Both the position numbers and the translations under genes were made by a program. Positions 12,172-24,982 of a stretch of DNA of 56,707 nt are shown here, piece after piece. Under the pieces are notes generated by a model. That model was not told where the DNA came from. It made no database searches and worked only from the letters and a program-made list of their open reading frames with translations. This DNA is from Heterostelium multicystogenum (lineage: Eukaryota; Evosea; Eumycetozoa; Acytosteliales; Acytosteliaceae). The stretch's first letter is position 1, and every line of letters starts with the position of its first letter. The stretch is from assembly GCA_003667245.1 (NCBI GenBank), contig RCNN01000098.1:1-56707 (forward strand), in the 5' to 3' direction.

Positions 12172-13012
12172 TTAGCGGGCAATAGGTGTCAAACGGATCA
12201 AGTGAATACGGCGGCTGTCGGCATTCAGGATGCGGAAGCGATAGGCACCGATTCTCGGTGGTCTCGTTACGCTTGGGCAGGTGCCCGAACGCACTCATCA
12301 CCAGGCCGCCAACCGTGTCGAACTCATCGTCGGAGAATTCGCTGTCGAAGAACTCGTTGAAGTTCTCGATCGGCGTCAGGGCCTTGACCAGGAAATCACC
12401 GCTGGGCAGCGGCTTGATGTAGCTGTCTTCTTCCACATCGTGTTCGTCTTCGATGTCACCGACGATCTGTTCCAGCACGTCTTCGATGGTCACGAGGCCG
12501 GCCACACCGCCGTATTCGTCAATCACGATTGCCATGTGATTGTGGTTCGCACGAAATTCGCGCAGCAGCACATTCAGGCGCTTGGATTCAGGGACGAAGG
12601 TGGCAGGACGCAGCAGGTCCTTGATGTTGAAGCTGTCGCCGTTCTCCTTGAGGATCAGCGGCAGCAGGTCCTTGGCCAGCAGGACGCCCATGACGTCGTC
12701 ATGGCTTTCGCCGATCACCGGGTAGCGCGAGTGCGCCGAGTCGATCACGGCCGGGAGGAATTCCCGAGGGGTCTGGGTCGCCTTGATGCTGACCATCTGC
12801 GAGCGCGGAACCATGATGTCCCGTACTTGCAGGTCAGCTACCTGGATGGCGCCTTCGACGATGGCCAGCGCTTCGCTGTCCAGCAACTTGTTCTGATGCG
12901 CCTCGCGCAGCAGCTCCAGCAGCTCCTGGCGGTTTTTCGGCTCATGGGCAAAGGCCTGGGTGAGTTTCCCCAGCCATGACTTTTGCCCGTTGCTCGATCG
13001 GTCTTCGCTCAT
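12172..13012 (-). CDS. corC: CorC/HlyC family transporter-associated protein (CBS domains)
   Basis: Cytoplasmic CBS-pair protein with a C-terminal CorC_HlyC domain, linked to magnesium and cobalt efflux and to envelope homeostasis. Visible: VRDIMVPRSQM in the first CBS motif, SRYPVIGESHDDVMGVLLAKD, IVIDEYGGVAGLVTIEDVLE in the second, and FDTVGGLVMSAFGHLPKR at the start of the end domain. One inserted base near 12253 hides the last ~25 codons, which resume in another frame (IGAYRFRILNADSRR...) and stop at 12172-12174, nine bases before lnt. Confidence 0.92.
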
Positions 13013-13039
13013 AGCGATTACTCTAAATCCTTTATTGTT

Positions 13040-13513
13040 TCAGTTAGGTGTAGTTGCAATTTCGTCGTCTGCATACGGGTCACGATGACCCAGTTCTGCA
13101 AGCAACGTTCGTTCCAGTGCTTCCATTTCTTCGGCTTCGTCATCGTCTATATGGTCGTAACCCAAGAGATGCAAGCAGCCGTGGATGACTAGATGGGCCC
13201 AATGGGCCTCAAGTTCCTTGCCCTGTTCTTTTGCTTCACGCTCGACCACTTCGACGCAGATCACCAGGTCGCCCAGCAACGGGATATCCAGCAGCTCATC
13301 GGGTACGTCGGCGGGAAACGACAGCACGTTGGTCGCGTAGTCTTTTTGTCGCCAGGTGTGATTCAGTTCACGGCCTTCGGGCTCGTCCACCAGGCGAATG
13401 GTCAGCTCCGAGTCGGCGGTGCGCTGGCGCAGGGCCAGGGTGCACCACTGGCGGAACTGTTCTTCGCTGGGGGCGGGCGCTTCGGTGGCCAGCTGCAGGT
13501 CAAGCTCAAGCAT
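13040..13513 (-). CDS. ybeY: Endoribonuclease YbeY
   Basis: Zinc-dependent single-strand RNase in 16S rRNA maturation and 70S quality control. Metal site [15 protein letters not shown] is intact. Start [12 protein letters not shown] at 13513 is preferred because it overlaps the phoH stop by eight bases, the usual coupling; an upstream in-frame ATG would sit deep inside phoH. 157 residues, unbroken. Confidence 0.95.
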   Translation of the reverse strand: MLELDLQLATEAPAPSEEQFRQWCTLALRQRTADSELTIRLVDEPEGRELNHTWRQKDYATNVLSFPADVPDELLDIPLLGDLVICVEVVEREAKEQGKELEAHWAHLVIHGCLHLLGYDHIDDDEAEEMEALERTLLAELGHRDPYADDEIATTPN

Positions 13514-14507
13514 CGCGGCGAGTGTCCTTGGCCGGTTGGTCGTCGCGGTGTTCGAAGCGCTCGTAGGCTTCGACAATGCGCTGCACCAACGGGTGACGTA
13601 CCACGTCTTTGGGCATGAAGTGCGTGAAGCTGATCCCCGGCACGTCCTTGAGTACGTCGATCACCTGGGCCAGGCCCGACTTGGTGCCTTTGGGCAGGTC
13701 GACCTGGGTGACGTCGCCGGTGATCACGGCGGTGGAGCCGAAACCGATCCGGGTCAGGAACATCTTCATCTGCTCGACGGTGGTGTTCTGGCTTTCGTCG
13801 AGAATGATGAAGCTGTTGTTCAGCGTACGGCCACGCATGTAGGCCAGCGGGGCGATCTCGATCACCTGGCGCTCGATCAGCTTGGCCACGTATTCGAAGC
13901 CGAGCATCTCGTAGAGCGCGTCGTAGAGCGGGCGCAGGTACGGGTCGATCTTCTGGGCCAGGTCGCCGGGCAAAAAGCCCAGCTTCTCGCCGGCTTCCAC
14001 CGCCGGACGCACCAGCAGGATGCGTCGCACCTGCTCGCGCTCCAGGGCATCGACCGCGCAGGCCACGGCCAGGTAGGTCTTGCCGGTACCGGCAGGGCCG
14101 ATGCCGAAGTTGATGTCGTTGCCCAGGATCTCTTTGACGTAGCGCTGCTGGTTCAAGCCGCGAGGGCGAATCATGCCTTTCTTGGTGCGCAACGCGACGC
14201 TGGCTTCGGCTACCGGGTTATTGGCCAGGTCCTCCACGGCGGATTCCTGCAGGTACAGGTGCACCGTTTCCGGCGACAGCTCGCTACCTTTGGTTTCCCG
14301 GTAGAGGCGGCGCAGAAGGTTTTCTGCCGAGGTGGTGTGCTGGGGTTCACCAATCAGCTCGAATTGATTGCCGCGGTTGCGGATCTCGATGCTCAGGCGT
14401 TGTTCGATCAGGCGCAGGTGCTCGTCGAACTGTCCGCACAGATTGGCGAAACGGCGAGCCTCAAAGGGCTCGAGGAGAAAACGATGTGGTTCTATGGGTG
14501 CGTTCAA
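13506..14507 (-). CDS. ybeZ: PhoH-family ATPase (YbeZ)
   Basis: RecA-like ATPase that works with YbeY in RNA metabolism. Walker [12 protein letters not shown], Walker [12 protein letters not shown], and the arginine-finger region [17 protein letters not shown]. 333 residues with the N-terminal extension typical of YbeZ rather than the shorter phosphate-starvation PhoH. Unbroken; between miaB and ybeY on the same strand. Confidence 0.95.
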   Translation of the reverse strand: MNAPIEPHRFLLEPFEARRFANLCGQFDEHLRLIEQRLSIEIRNRGNQFELIGEPQHTTSAENLLRRLYRETKGSELSPETVHLYLQESAVEDLANNPVAEASVALRTKKGMIRPRGLNQQRYVKEILGNDINFGIGPAGTGKTYLAVACAVDALEREQVRRILLVRPAVEAGEKLGFLPGDLAQKIDPYLRPLYDALYEMLGFEYVAKLIERQVIEIAPLAYMRGRTLNNSFIILDESQNTTVEQMKMFLTRIGFGSTAVITGDVTQVDLPKGTKSGLAQVIDVLKDVPGISFTHFMPKDVVRHPLVQRIVEAYERFEHRDDQPAKDTRRDA

Positions 14508-14609
14508 GGTCGTTTTTAGCCGCCCTGGGGCAATTAAGATGAAATCAAGGATAACGCCAGCAGGCTGCGTGCGAAAGCACTTATATAGCCCGAAGCTGGT
14601 ACCGTTCTA

Positions 14610-14700
14610 ATGTGGGAGCGGGCTGCTCGCGAATGCGATGGGGCAGTCAGCCTGTTCGTTGCCTGATACACCGCCTTCGCGAGCAAGCCCGCTCCCACAT
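14610..14700 (+). repeat. REP inverted pair
   Basis: ATGTGGGAGCGGGCTGCTCGCG (one T missing from the usual GGCTTGCTC) and the intact reverse unit ending at 14700. It lies between miaB and phoH. Confidence 0.88.
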
Positions 14701-14724
14701 TGGTTCCCGGTGGCCGAATTATTG

Positions 14725-16050
14725 TTACACCAGCGAACCGCGCAGCGAGTGCGGTTGTGCCGCGTCGATGTGCACGTCGGCGAACTGCCCGATCAGCGTC
14801 GGATTATCACAGCGGAAGTTGACGATCCGGTTGTTCTCGGTCCGGCCCTGCAATTCGCCAGGGTCTTTTTTCGAGTAGTCGGTCACCAGGATGCGCTGGG
14901 TCGAGCCCACCATCTGTCGGCTGATCTCGAAACCCTGCTGGTTGAGGCGGTGTTGCAGGGCGTTCAAACGCTCCTTCTTCAACGCTTCCGGGGTTTCGTC
15001 GAGCAGGTCAGCCGCCGGAGTGCCCGGGCGCTGGCTGTAGACGAAGGAGTAGGAGAAGTCGAAGCCGACGTCTTCGATCAACTTCATGGTCTGCTGGAAG
15101 TCTTTCTCGGTCTCGCCCGGGAAGCCGACGATAAAGTCCGAGCTGATGCAGATCCCCGGCACCGCCGCACGCAATTTGCGCAATTTGGATTTGTATTCCA
15201 GGGCGGTGTGGTTGCGCTTCATCGCCGAGAGAATGCGGTCCGAGCCCGATTGCACCGGCAAGTGCAGGTGCTTGACCAGCTCCGGCACTTCGGCGTGGGC
15301 CTGGATCAGGCTGTCGGAGAACTCCAGCGGGTGCGAGGTGGTGTAGCGAATCCGCTCGATCCCGTCGACGGCAGCCACTACGCGGATCAACTCTGCGAGG
15401 TCCGCCAGGCGCCCGTCGTGGGTCTGGCCACGGTAGCCGTTGACGTTCTGCCCCAGCAGGGTCACTTCACGCACGCCGTTCTCGGCCAAGTGAATGATCT
15501 CTGCCAGCACGTCGTCGAACGGGCGGCTGACTTCTTCGCCGCGGGTGTATGGCACCACGCAGAAGGTGCAGTACTTGCTGCAGCCTTCCATTACCGACAC
15601 TAAGCGCTTGGGCCGTCGATGCGCGGCTCGGGCAAATGGTCGAATTTTTCGATTTTCCGGGAACGAGACGTCGACTTGCGGCAGCTTGGTGATGCGCGCG
15701 GCGTCGATCATTTCCGGCAGGCGGTGCAGGGTCTGCGGGCCGAAGACCACGTCGACGTACGGTGCGCGGTCACGAATGGCGGCGCCTTCCTGGCTGGCCA
15801 CGCAACCGCCGACGGCGATCACCATGTCCGGGTTGGCCAGTTTCAGTTCACGCCAGCGGCCCAGCTGCGAGTAGACCCGGTCCTGGGCCCGCTCGCGGAT
15901 CGAGCAGGTATTGAGCAGGATCACGTCGGCGTCTTCAGCGCGAGCGGTGACTTCCAGGGCCTGATGTTCACCCAGCAGATCGACCATGCGCGAGCTGTCG
16001 TACTCGTTCATCTGGCAACCGTGGGTTTCGATGTAAAGCTTCTTGGCCAT
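14725..16050 (-). CDS. miaB: tRNA-2-methylthio-N6-dimethylallyladenosine synthase MiaB
   Basis: Radical SAM methylthiotransferase acting at A37 of tRNAs that read UNN codons. N-terminal cluster Cys in [24 protein letters not shown] and [11 protein letters not shown]; the radical SAM motif is [18 protein letters not shown]; a TRAM domain closes the protein. Start [11 protein letters not shown] at 16050. About 20 codons just before the radical SAM motif (about 15605-15660) read [20 protein letters not shown] in place of the family's usual xKFDxLPEPRxDGPSAxVSV, which means two compensating indels. Confidence 0.95.
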   Translation of the reverse strand: MAKKLYIETHGCQMNEYDSSRMVDLLGEHQALEVTARAEDADVILLNTCSIRERAQDRVYSQLGRWRELKLANPDMVIAVGGCVASQEGAAIRDRAPYVDVVFGPQTLHRLPEMIDAARITKLPQVDVSFPENRKIRPFARAAHRRPKRLVSVMEGCSKYCTFCVVPYTRGEEVSRPFDDVLAEIIHLAENGVREVTLLGQNVNGYRGQTHDGRLADLAELIRVVAAVDGIERIRYTTSHPLEFSDSLIQAHAEVPELVKHLHLPVQSGSDRILSAMKRNHTALEYKSKLRKLRAAVPGICISSDFIVGFPGETEKDFQQTMKLIEDVGFDFSYSFVYSQRPGTPAADLLDETPEALKKERLNALQHRLNQQGFEISRQMVGSTQRILVTDYSKKDPGELQGRTENNRIVNFRCDNPTLIGQFADVHIDAAQPHSLRGSLV

Positions 16051-16182
16051 GGGGATCGTCAACTGGTGGTAAAGAACCGCGCATTATAGGGGGCATGCCG
16101 ATAGGTTCCTAGCACTGTGCATCGGACGCCATGCTATAGTTCGCGCCCTCTTTTAAATCCCCCGATGTGTTACCCGCCCACC

Positions 16183-16511
16183 ATGACCAAACGTGAAGCT
16201 CCAATCTACAAGGTGATTTTCCTTAACCAGGGCCAGGTGTTCGAAATGTACGCCAAGCAGATCTATCAAAGTGATCTGTGGGGCTTTCCTGGAAGTGGAA
16301 GAGTTCGTCTTTGGCGAGCGCACGCAAGCTGGTCGTCGACCCGGGCGAGGAAAAACTCAAGGCTCAGTTCGAAGGCGTGGTGCGCAGTTTTGTGCCGATG
16401 CATTCGATCGTGCGCATCGACGAAGTCGAGCGCCTGGGCACGCCGAAAATCAGCGAGGCCCGGGGCATGAGCAATGTCATGCCGTTTCCGATGCCGATGC
16501 CTGAGAAGTGA
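16183..16511 (+). CDS. DUF1820 family protein
   Basis: Small conserved gammaproteobacterial protein of unknown role, ~107 codons: MTKREAPIYKVIFLNQGQ, YAKQIYQSDLWGF, then KLKAQFEGVVRSFVPMHSIVRIDEVE and a Met/Pro-rich end (NVMPFPMPMPEK). Breaks near 16286 (an extra T in GGCTTTCC) and about 16330. Divergent from miaB, as usual; a TATAGT at 16135-16140 could be its -10 box. Confidence 0.85.
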
Positions 16512-16609
16512 CGTTCAATTATTTTGTAGGGCATTTCTGATTCTTGCCTTCTCGTGCATGGACATTCTGTTTAAAAAACAGCAGATTTTGTTTATGCAGA
16601 GAGGGCGCC

Positions 16610-16714
16610 ATGAATACATCAATAATAAAAAGCCTGTTTCAATGGGACGTGAGTTCCACTTTTTTAATTAACTCTCCATCAAAAAGGCTCTGCCCTGGAA
16701 TACAAGGGTATTAG
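16610..16714 (+). CDS. Possible small peptide gene ahead of the catabolic cluster
   Basis: An ATG at 16610 with a GAGAGGG ribosome site opens a 34-codon frame (MNTSIIKSLFQWDVSSTF...). If one base of the A5 run at 16681-16685 is extra, the frame instead continues to a TAA at 16737-16739, giving about 42 residues ending ...ISVLSPGIS. The DNA is far richer in AT than the neighbours. No family recognised. It could be a leader peptide or a small peptide product; or it may not be translated at all. Confidence 0.35.
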   Translation: MNTSIIKSLFQWDVSSTFLINSPSKRLCPGIQGY

Positions 16715-16756
16715 CGTTTTATCGCCTGGCATTAGTTAACACCGAATTTCTTATGA

Positions 16757-18874
<2,118 letters not shown>

Positions 18875-18913
18875 TCAGTCTTGCTGTTTTATTTAATAAC
18901 GAGGAATACAATA

Positions 18914-19657
18914 ATGAAAAAAACAATCCTGATGTTATTCGCTGTTCTTTATAAAAACACCCCACTGTTTGCCAATGACTATGCCGTCATCCGTTTTGGT
19001 GTTGATCCCAATTACGCGCCTTTTGCCTATAAAGATAACAAAGGCACGTTGACGGGGTTCGAAGTTGATATCGGTAACGCCCTCTGCACTCAGTTGCGTG
19101 TTCGCTGCCAATGGGTTGAAAGTGATTTTGACGGGCTGATTCCCAGTCTGAATGCCGGCAAGATCGACGCCATCCTCGCCTCAGTGACGGTCACACCGCC
19201 GCACGAGAAAAGGTGATTGATTTCTCCTCGGAGGTATTTTTCCAGCCCCACCGCCATGGTGCTCCGCCCCGGCGCTGAGCTGGCCAAGGGTACGGCTGTT
19301 GGCTATCTGCAAGGCAGTACCCAGGAAGTCTATGCTCGCCAAGTGCTCGCCGGGCAGGGCATAAAGATCGTGGCTTATGCCGATCAGGAACAGGTGTATG
19401 CCGATCTCGTGGCAGGGCGGCTGCAAGCCTCATTGCAGGATGCACAGCAAGCGCAAAGCGGATTTATGCGCACAGCCCAGGGTGCGGGGTTCGTCCTCGG
19501 GCCGCCGATCGAAAGTGCATTGATGCCCTCCAAAAGCGCCATCGGCATCGCCAAGGGCAATCATGCCCTGAAAGCCCTGCTGGATAAGGGCCTCGCGGCA
19601 CTGCACGCCGAGGGTACCTACGCTCGGCTGCAAGACCCAGTATTTTCCCGGGTGTGA
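18914..19657 (+). CDS. Polar amino acid ABC transporter substrate-binding protein
   Basis: Periplasmic binding protein (PBPb/SBP family 3). Signal peptide MKKTILMLFAVL..., then the family signature FGVDPNYAPFAYKDNKGTLTGFEVDI, CQWVESDFDGLIPSLNAGKIDAI and the second lobe (GYLQGSTQEVYARQ, IGIAKGNHALKALLDKGLA). About 248 codons. Two breaks near 19200 and 19240. GAGGA lies 8 bases before the ATG. It is followed by two permease genes, so it should deliver the substrate that the upstream oxidoreductase or the downstream hydrolase acts on. Confidence 0.87.
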
Positions 19658-19709
19658 AACATGTTCAGCGGTCAATGACCGTCCTTCAATGGCGAGCGAG
19701 AGCGCAAAC

Positions 19710-20426
19710 ATGTTGCCCACCTTCACTCAATTCACCTCGACCCTGGACAGTTTTGCGCCACTCTTGTTGGGCGGTGTCTGGGTCACGCTGCAACTGGCGC
19801 TACTGTCACTGCTGCTGGGGCTGGCGTTCGGCCTGCTCGGTGCTGGCGCCAAGTTGTCCAGGGTCAGGGCCTGGCGCCTCTGCGCACAGCTCTACACCAC
19901 TCTGATTCGCGGGGTGCCCGACCTGCTGTTGATGCTGTTGATTTTCTATGGGGTGCAAACCGGTTTGAGTCGTCTGACGCAGGAACTGGGCATGGCCTAC
20001 ATCGAAATCGACCCATTCAGCGCAGGCGTACTCACCTTGGGGTTTATCTACGGCGCCTATTTCACCGAAACCTTTCGTGGTGCCCTGCTGGCTGTACCTC
20101 GCGGCCAGTTCCAGGCCGCCAAGGCCTTGGGCATGACCTTCAGTCAGGGCTTCGTGCACGTGATATTCCCGCAAATGATGCGGTTCGCCCTTCCGGGGCT
20201 GGGTAATAACTGGATGGTTTTACTCAAGGCGACTGCGCTGGTGTCGATCATTGGCTTGGCGGATTTGTCAAGGTCGCCCAGGTAGCGGGCAAAAGTAGCC
20301 AGCAGTTATTGGCCTTTTTGCTGATGGCCGCATCGATCTACCTGTTGCTCAGCAGCGTTTTCAAACCTTGCCTTGCGCTGGCTGGCGCGTCGTTACGGCG
20401 TCGGTGCGCAGGAGTCGTCACCATGA
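19710..20426 (+). CDS. Amino acid ABC transporter permease (HisQ type)
   Basis: Inner-membrane permease with the HisM/HisQ fold: GGVWVTLQLALLSLLLG, the TLIRGVPDLLLMLLIFYG loop and the EAA-like RGALLAVPRGQFQAAKALGM. Breaks near 20265 and 20370; the reading resumes as a further helix and ends at a TGA whose first bases overlap the next gene's ATG (CCATGA). Start ATG 19710 is preferred over 19689 for its GAGAG site. Confidence 0.87.
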
Positions 20427-21134
20427 TCGAGTTGATCCAGGAATACTGGCGGCCGTTCATCTATTCCGACGGTCAACAACTTACCGGCCTGGCCATGACC
20501 CTATGGCTGACCAGTGCCTCGCTGTGTCTTGGCCTACTGCTGGCACTGCCCTTGTCCATCGCCAGGGTGTCATCCAGATGCTGGCTGCGTTGGCCGGTGC
20601 AATGCTTCACCTACCTGTTTCGCGGCACGCCGCTGTATATCCAGTTGCTGATCTTTTATACCGGGATCTACAGCATTGCCGCCGTGCGTGAACAGCCCGT
20701 GCTGGATGCGTTTTTTCCGTGAGGCGCTGAACTGTACGCTGTTGGCATTTGCCCTGAATACCGGCGCCTACACCACGGAAATTCTCGCGGGCGCCATTCG
20801 GGCGATGCCTCGTGGTGAAGTCGAAGCCGCCCGATCCCTGGGGTTCGGCGGCTGGAAGCTGTATGTCCACCTGATCATGCCATCCGCATTGCGCCGCTCA
20901 TTGCCCTACTACAGCAATGAGGTGATTTTCATGTTGCATTCCACCACGTTGGCGTTCACCGCCACGGTGCCGGATATCCTGAAAGTGGCACGGGATGCCA
21001 ACGCCGCAACCTTCCTGACCTTTGAATCATTCGGCTTCGCAGCAGCCCTTTACCTGTGCATTACCTTTGCCTTGGTAGGTTTGTTTCGCCTGGCTGAACG
21101 GCGCTGGCTGCGTTTTCTGGATGCGGCCCGATAG
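20423..21134 (+). CDS. Amino acid ABC transporter permease (HisM type)
   Basis: Second permease of the pair: TGLAMTLWLTSASLCLGLLL, YLFRGTPLYIQLLIFYTG and the EAA loop AGAIRAMPRGEVEAARSLGF. Overlaps the first permease by four bases, so they are translationally coupled. One break near 20717. No ATP-binding subunit gene is found in this cluster, so the pump must borrow an ATPase from elsewhere or has lost it. Confidence 0.88.
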
Positions 21135-21143
21135 GAGATCGAA

Positions 21144-22256
21144 ATGCAGACCCACGTGCATGAGTTGTTGGAGGTCGTACCGGGGACGACGCGACAGATT
21201 CGCAGTTTTCATTACGGCCCGGCCAATGCAGCCGGCAAGGTTTATATCCAGGCGTCCCTGCACGCCGATGAACTGCCGGGCATGCTGGTCTTATGGCATC
21301 TGAAGCAGCGGCTGGCGCACCTGGAGGCAGCAGGGTTGATGCGTTGGTCGGTTGTGGTGGTGCCGGTGGCCAATCCGCTGGGGTTGGAGCAAGTGTTGAT
21401 GGATGTGCCCCAGGGGCGCTTCGATAACGACAGTCGGGAAAACTTCAATCGTTTCTTCCTCGACGTCAGCCAGCAGGTCGGTGATCGCGTCGAAGCCCTG
21501 TTGGCGGATGAACCGGGCGCCAATCTGCAACTGATCCGTGGCGCCTTGCTGCAAACACTGGCCAGCCAGGAGCCGGCGACACAGTTGCAATCCATGCGCT
21601 TGACCCTGCAAACGCTGGCCTGCGATGCCGATATCGTGCTGGACCTTCATTGCGATTTCGAGGCCGTGCAGCATTTGTATTTGTCGCCGGATTTCTGGTT
21701 GCACGTGGAGCCTTTGGCCCGTTACCTGGGAGCCAGGGCGTGTTTTTTGGCCAAAGAGGCCGGCGGGCAATCGTTCGATGAGTGTTTTACGTTGTTCTGG
21801 GCGCACATGCAGGCGCGTTTTCCCGGGCGCTTTTCGGCACCGGGGTTTGCTGTGACTGTAGAGCTGCGGGGTGTTGCCGATGTGGATCACGGACTGGCGC
21901 GTCAGGATTGCCAGGCGTTGATCGACTACTTGATTCAACGGGGAGCCATTGACGGCCAGGCACCACCGCTACCGCCATTACTGAATGCGCCAACGCCGTT
22001 GGCGGGAGTAGAACCGGTGGTGAGCCCAGTGGGAGGCTTGATTGTGTTTTGCGCGAAGGTAGGGGATTACCTGGCGGCCGGGCAAATCCTCGCCGAAGTT
22101 ATCGATCCGATCACTGATCGGGTGACACCGGTTGCTTGCACACGAGAAGGGCTTTTGTATGTTCGATCAGTGCGGCGAATGGCGAGTGCCGGTATGACGA
22201 TTGCCCATGTAGCTGGCCCGAAGGCGCATCGACAGGGTTATCTGTTATCACCTTGA
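21144..22256 (+). CDS. Succinylglutamate desuccinylase/aspartoacylase family zinc hydrolase
   Basis: M14-type metallohydrolase of 370 residues. Zinc ligands are seen as His and Glu in QASLHADELPG and the third His in VLDLHCDFEAV; the catalytic region TVELRGVAD follows. C-terminal part is a biotinyl-like barrel (SPVGGLIVFCAKVGDYLAAGQILAEV) common in this AstE/AspA-like subfamily. It would cleave an amide such as an N-acyl amino acid. It is the last gene of the accessory cluster, starts 9 bp after the permease, and is unbroken. Confidence 0.85.
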   Translation: MQTHVHELLEVVPGTTRQIRSFHYGPANAAGKVYIQASLHADELPGMLVLWHLKQRLAHLEAAGLMRWSVVVVPVANPLGLEQVLMDVPQGRFDNDSRENFNRFFLDVSQQVGDRVEALLADEPGANLQLIRGALLQTLASQEPATQLQSMRLTLQTLACDADIVLDLHCDFEAVQHLYLSPDFWLHVEPLARYLGARACFLAKEAGGQSFDECFTLFWAHMQARFPGRFSAPGFAVTVELRGVADVDHGLARQDCQALIDYLIQRGAIDGQAPPLPPLLNAPTPLAGVEPVVSPVGGLIVFCAKVGDYLAAGQILAEVIDPITDRVTPVACTREGLLYVRSVRRMASAGMTIAHVAGPKAHRQGYLLSP

Positions 22257-22814
22257 AGGATCCGGCAGCGGCGAAAACGGCGAGCTGCCATCTGCGCTCT
22301 GCAGTTCCTGCAGGTAGTTGCGGAAAATCTGTCCCAGCACTTGGGTAGCCACTTCCAGTTCGTCGCGCTGCATGTGTTCGGCCACTTCGTCGGCCGTGTC
22401 CAGTGCATCTTCGGCGCCGTTCACCGCTGCCATTTTCAGCACGATGTACGCCTGGACGTTATTGGCCGGTACGCCTTCGCCGTGGAAAAACATGGTGCCC
22501 AGCTGGAATTGCGCCTGGGCGTGGCCCTGCAACGAGGCTTTCTCGAAGTAGCTCAAGGCTTTGTTGAGGTCGCGTGCGGGGTTTTTACTGTCGTAGAAGT
22601 ACTCGCCCAACTCGTATTGCGCCTGCGCATCCCCGCCATCGGCCTGTTTCTGGCACGCGCTCAGGGCCTCGGCCTGGCTTTCCGGCTGGGTATTGAGGGT
22701 GCAACGACCCATCGCTGGGATTAACAACGAGTTGCCGCCTGCCTGGGCATACGCCAGCAGCGGCTGAAGGAGCAACAGGCAGCCCAGAACCAGGGTGCGG
22801 CCGGTGCGTTTCAT
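22248..22814 (-). CDS. Secreted Sel1-repeat (TPR-like) protein
   Basis: 188 residues from MKRTGRTLVLG at 22814. Signal peptide ending AYAQA, then Sel1-type repeats (DAQAQYELGEYFYDSKNPARD, HAQAQFQLGTMFFHGEGVPAN). Sel1 repeats bind partner proteins in the periplasm; no specific role can be named. Its 3' end overlaps the AstE-like gene by nine bases, tail to tail. Confidence 0.8.
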   Translation of the reverse strand: MKRTGRTLVLGCLLLLQPLLAYAQAGGNSLLIPAMGRCTLNTQPESQAEALSACQKQADGGDAQAQYELGEYFYDSKNPARDLNKALSYFEKASLQGHAQAQFQLGTMFFHGEGVPANNVQAYIVLKMAAVNGAEDALDTADEVAEHMQRDELEVATQVLGQIFRNYLQELQSADGSSPFSPLPDPSR

Positions 22815-23003
22815 GGGAATCGACTTACCTCTGACGGGGCGCGGGACCCACGGGGGGATCCAATAAGCGCGCATTATGAAATAAGCAGGCCTCTGCTTAC
22901 AAAGTCTTTACTCGTTTTTCTGCTGCGTGGGCAAGTTATCTGCCGGATTGCAGGTGAATTCTCGAAAAAAGACGGAAATGTCTGTAAGCAAAGTAGCAAA
23001 TCT

Positions 23004-23031
23004 GACGCCGCCAGGGGCGGCGCCTGATTTT
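23004..23031 (-). terminator. Hairpin after hemL
   Basis: CGCCGCC/GGCGGCG stem (23006-23022) just after the hemL stop. On the hemL side it is followed only by TCAGATTT; the better T-run (GATTTTT) is on the plus side. Likely marks the end of the thiD-thiE-hemL transcript. Confidence 0.5.
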
Positions 23032-23039
23032 TGATCCGC

Positions 23040-24323
23040 TTATTTCAAGGCGGCGAAGGCGCGTTCGGCAGCATCGAGGGTCAGTTTCAGCTCGGCATCG
23101 CCATGGGCGATCGAGGTGAAGCCGGCCTCAAAGGCGCTAGGTGCCAGGTACACGCCCCCTTCCAGCATCAGGTGGAAGAAGCGCTTGAACAGGTCGGCAT
23201 CGCTGCCCATCACATCGTCGAAGGTGACGATGTCGTCGGCGCCGCTGAAGTACAGGCCGAACATGCCGCCCGCCTGGGTGGTCACGAACGGAATGCCGGC
23301 GGCATCGGCGCGCTGTTGCAGGCCGTCCAGCAGGCGAGTGGTGTAGTCGGTCAGCTCGGCGTGGAAGCCCGGGCGGCTGATCAGGCGCAGGGTGGTCAGG
23401 CCGGCGGCCATGGCCAGCGGGTTACCCGACAGGGTGCCTGCCTGGTACACCGGGCCCAGCGGCGCGATGTGTTGCATGATTTCGCGCTTGCCGCCGAAGC
23501 AGCCCACCGGCATGCCGCCGCCGATGATCTTGCCGAAGGTGCTCAGGTCCGGCGTGACGCCGTAGTAAGCCTGGGCGCCGCCGAGGGCAACGCGGAAGCC
23601 GGTCATCACTTCATCAAAAATCAGCACCACGCCGTGCTTGTCGCACTGTTCCCGCAGGCCTTCCAGGAAGCCCGGCGCCGGCGGCACGCAGTTCATGTTG
23701 CCGGCCACCGGCTCGACGATGATGCACGCCACTTCCTGGCCGACTTCGCTGAGCATCTGCTCGACGGCAGCGATGTCGTTGAACGGCAGGGTCAGGGTGT
23801 GTTTGGCGAACGCGGCCGGCACCCCGGCGGAGCTCGGTACGCCCTGGGTCAGTGCACCGGAACCGGCCTTGACCAGCAGGCTGTCGGAGTGGCCGTGGTA
23901 GCAGCCTTCGAACTTGATGATGCTGTCGCGGCCGGTAAACCCACGGGCCAGGCGTATCGCGCTCATGGTGGCTTCGGTGCCGGAGCTGACCATCCGCACC
24001 ATCTCCATGGAGGGCACGATGGAGCACACCAGGTCAGCCATCTCGGTTTCCATGGCGGTCGGTGCGCCATAGGAAAGGCCGTGTTGCAGCTGCTGGCGCA
24101 CCGCGTCCAGTACTTCCGGATGGCTGTGGCCGAGGATCATCGGGCCCCACGAACCCACGTAGTCGACGTAGCGCTTGTCATCTTCGTCGGTGACGTAGGC
24201 CCCTTCGGCATGCTTGAAGAACAGTGGGGTGCCGCCAACGCTCTTGAACGCTCGCACGGGAGAGTTCACACCGCCGGGGATGTGTTTCTGGGCATTGGCA
24301 AACAGGGTTTCGGAACGGGACAT
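23040..24323 (-). CDS. hemL: Glutamate-1-semialdehyde 2,1-aminomutase HemL
   Basis: PLP enzyme making 5-aminolevulinate in the C5 route to heme. Start [23 protein letters not shown] motifs: [12 protein letters not shown] and the Schiff-base Lys in [18 protein letters not shown]. 427 residues, unbroken and of normal length. It follows thiE by 17 bp on the same strand. Confidence 0.96.
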   Translation of the reverse strand: MSRSETLFANAQKHIPGGVNSPVRAFKSVGGTPLFFKHAEGAYVTDEDDKRYVDYVGSWGPMILGHSHPEVLDAVRQQLQHGLSYGAPTAMETEMADLVCSIVPSMEMVRMVSSGTEATMSAIRLARGFTGRDSIIKFEGCYHGHSDSLLVKAGSGALTQGVPSSAGVPAAFAKHTLTLPFNDIAAVEQMLSEVGQEVACIIVEPVAGNMNCVPPAPGFLEGLREQCDKHGVVLIFDEVMTGFRVALGGAQAYYGVTPDLSTFGKIIGGGMPVGCFGGKREIMQHIAPLGPVYQAGTLSGNPLAMAAGLTTLRLISRPGFHAELTDYTTRLLDGLQQRADAAGIPFVTTQAGGMFGLYFSGADDIVTFDDVMGSDADLFKRFFHLMLEGGVYLAPSAFEAGFTSIAHGDAELKLTLDAAERAFAALK

Positions 24324-24340
24324 GATCGTGTTCTCTGAAT

Positions 24341-24964
24341 TCAAGATTTTAGAAGATCGTTGAAAGCGCGGGCGCGGCGCGTGACTTCCTGGGTGCTGTC
24401 GGCACCAAACAGGCCGTGGACCACTGCCAGCAAGTCGGCACCGTGGGCCACCAGCGGCTCGGCGTTTTCCAGGGTGATGCCGCCGATCACGCAGATCGGC
24501 AGGTGCAACCGCGCGCGGGCCTGGGCCAGCAGTTCAACGGTGGCTGCCGGCGCGCCGGGCTTGGTGTTGGAATTGAAGAAGCGGCCGAAGGCGACATAAC
24601 TGGCACCTTCGCGGGCAGCCTGCTCGGCCAGTTCGATCTGGCTGTGGCAGGTGGAGCCGATGATCGCCTTGGAACCGAGCAGCGCACGGGCCGGGGTCAG
24701 CGGGCCGTCGGTCTGGCCCAGATGCACGCCGACGCCGAGACGTGCGGCCAGTTCGGCGTCATCGTTGATGATCAGTTGGGTCTTGTAGCGCGAGCACAGC
24801 TCTCGCAGTTTTTCGGCTTCCCGCAGGCGGCGCGCTTCGTCGCTGCTTTTATCGCGGTATTGCAGCAGGGTCACGCCACCGTCCAACGCCGCTTCGACGT
24901 AGGCCAGGAACTTGCCGGCCAACAGTTGGCTGTCGGTAATGGCATAAAGGCCACGTAGTTTCAT
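24341..24964 (-). CDS. thiE: Thiamine-phosphate synthase ThiE
   Basis: Joins hydroxymethylpyrimidine diphosphate with thiazole phosphate. [60 protein letters not shown] and [17 protein letters not shown] are family signatures of this barrel. 207 residues, unbroken; 18 bp after thiD. Confidence 0.96.
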   Translation of the reverse strand: MKLRGLYAITDSQLLAGKFLAYVEAALDGGVTLLQYRDKSSDEARRLREAEKLRELCSRYKTQLIINDDAELAARLGVGVHLGQTDGPLTPARALLGSKAIIGSTCHSQIELAEQAAREGASYVAFGRFFNSNTKPGAPAATVELLAQARARLHLPICVIGGITLENAEPLVAHGADLLAVVHGLFGADSTQEVTRRARAFNDLLKS

Positions 24965-24982
24965 CGGGCAGGCCTCTTGGTG

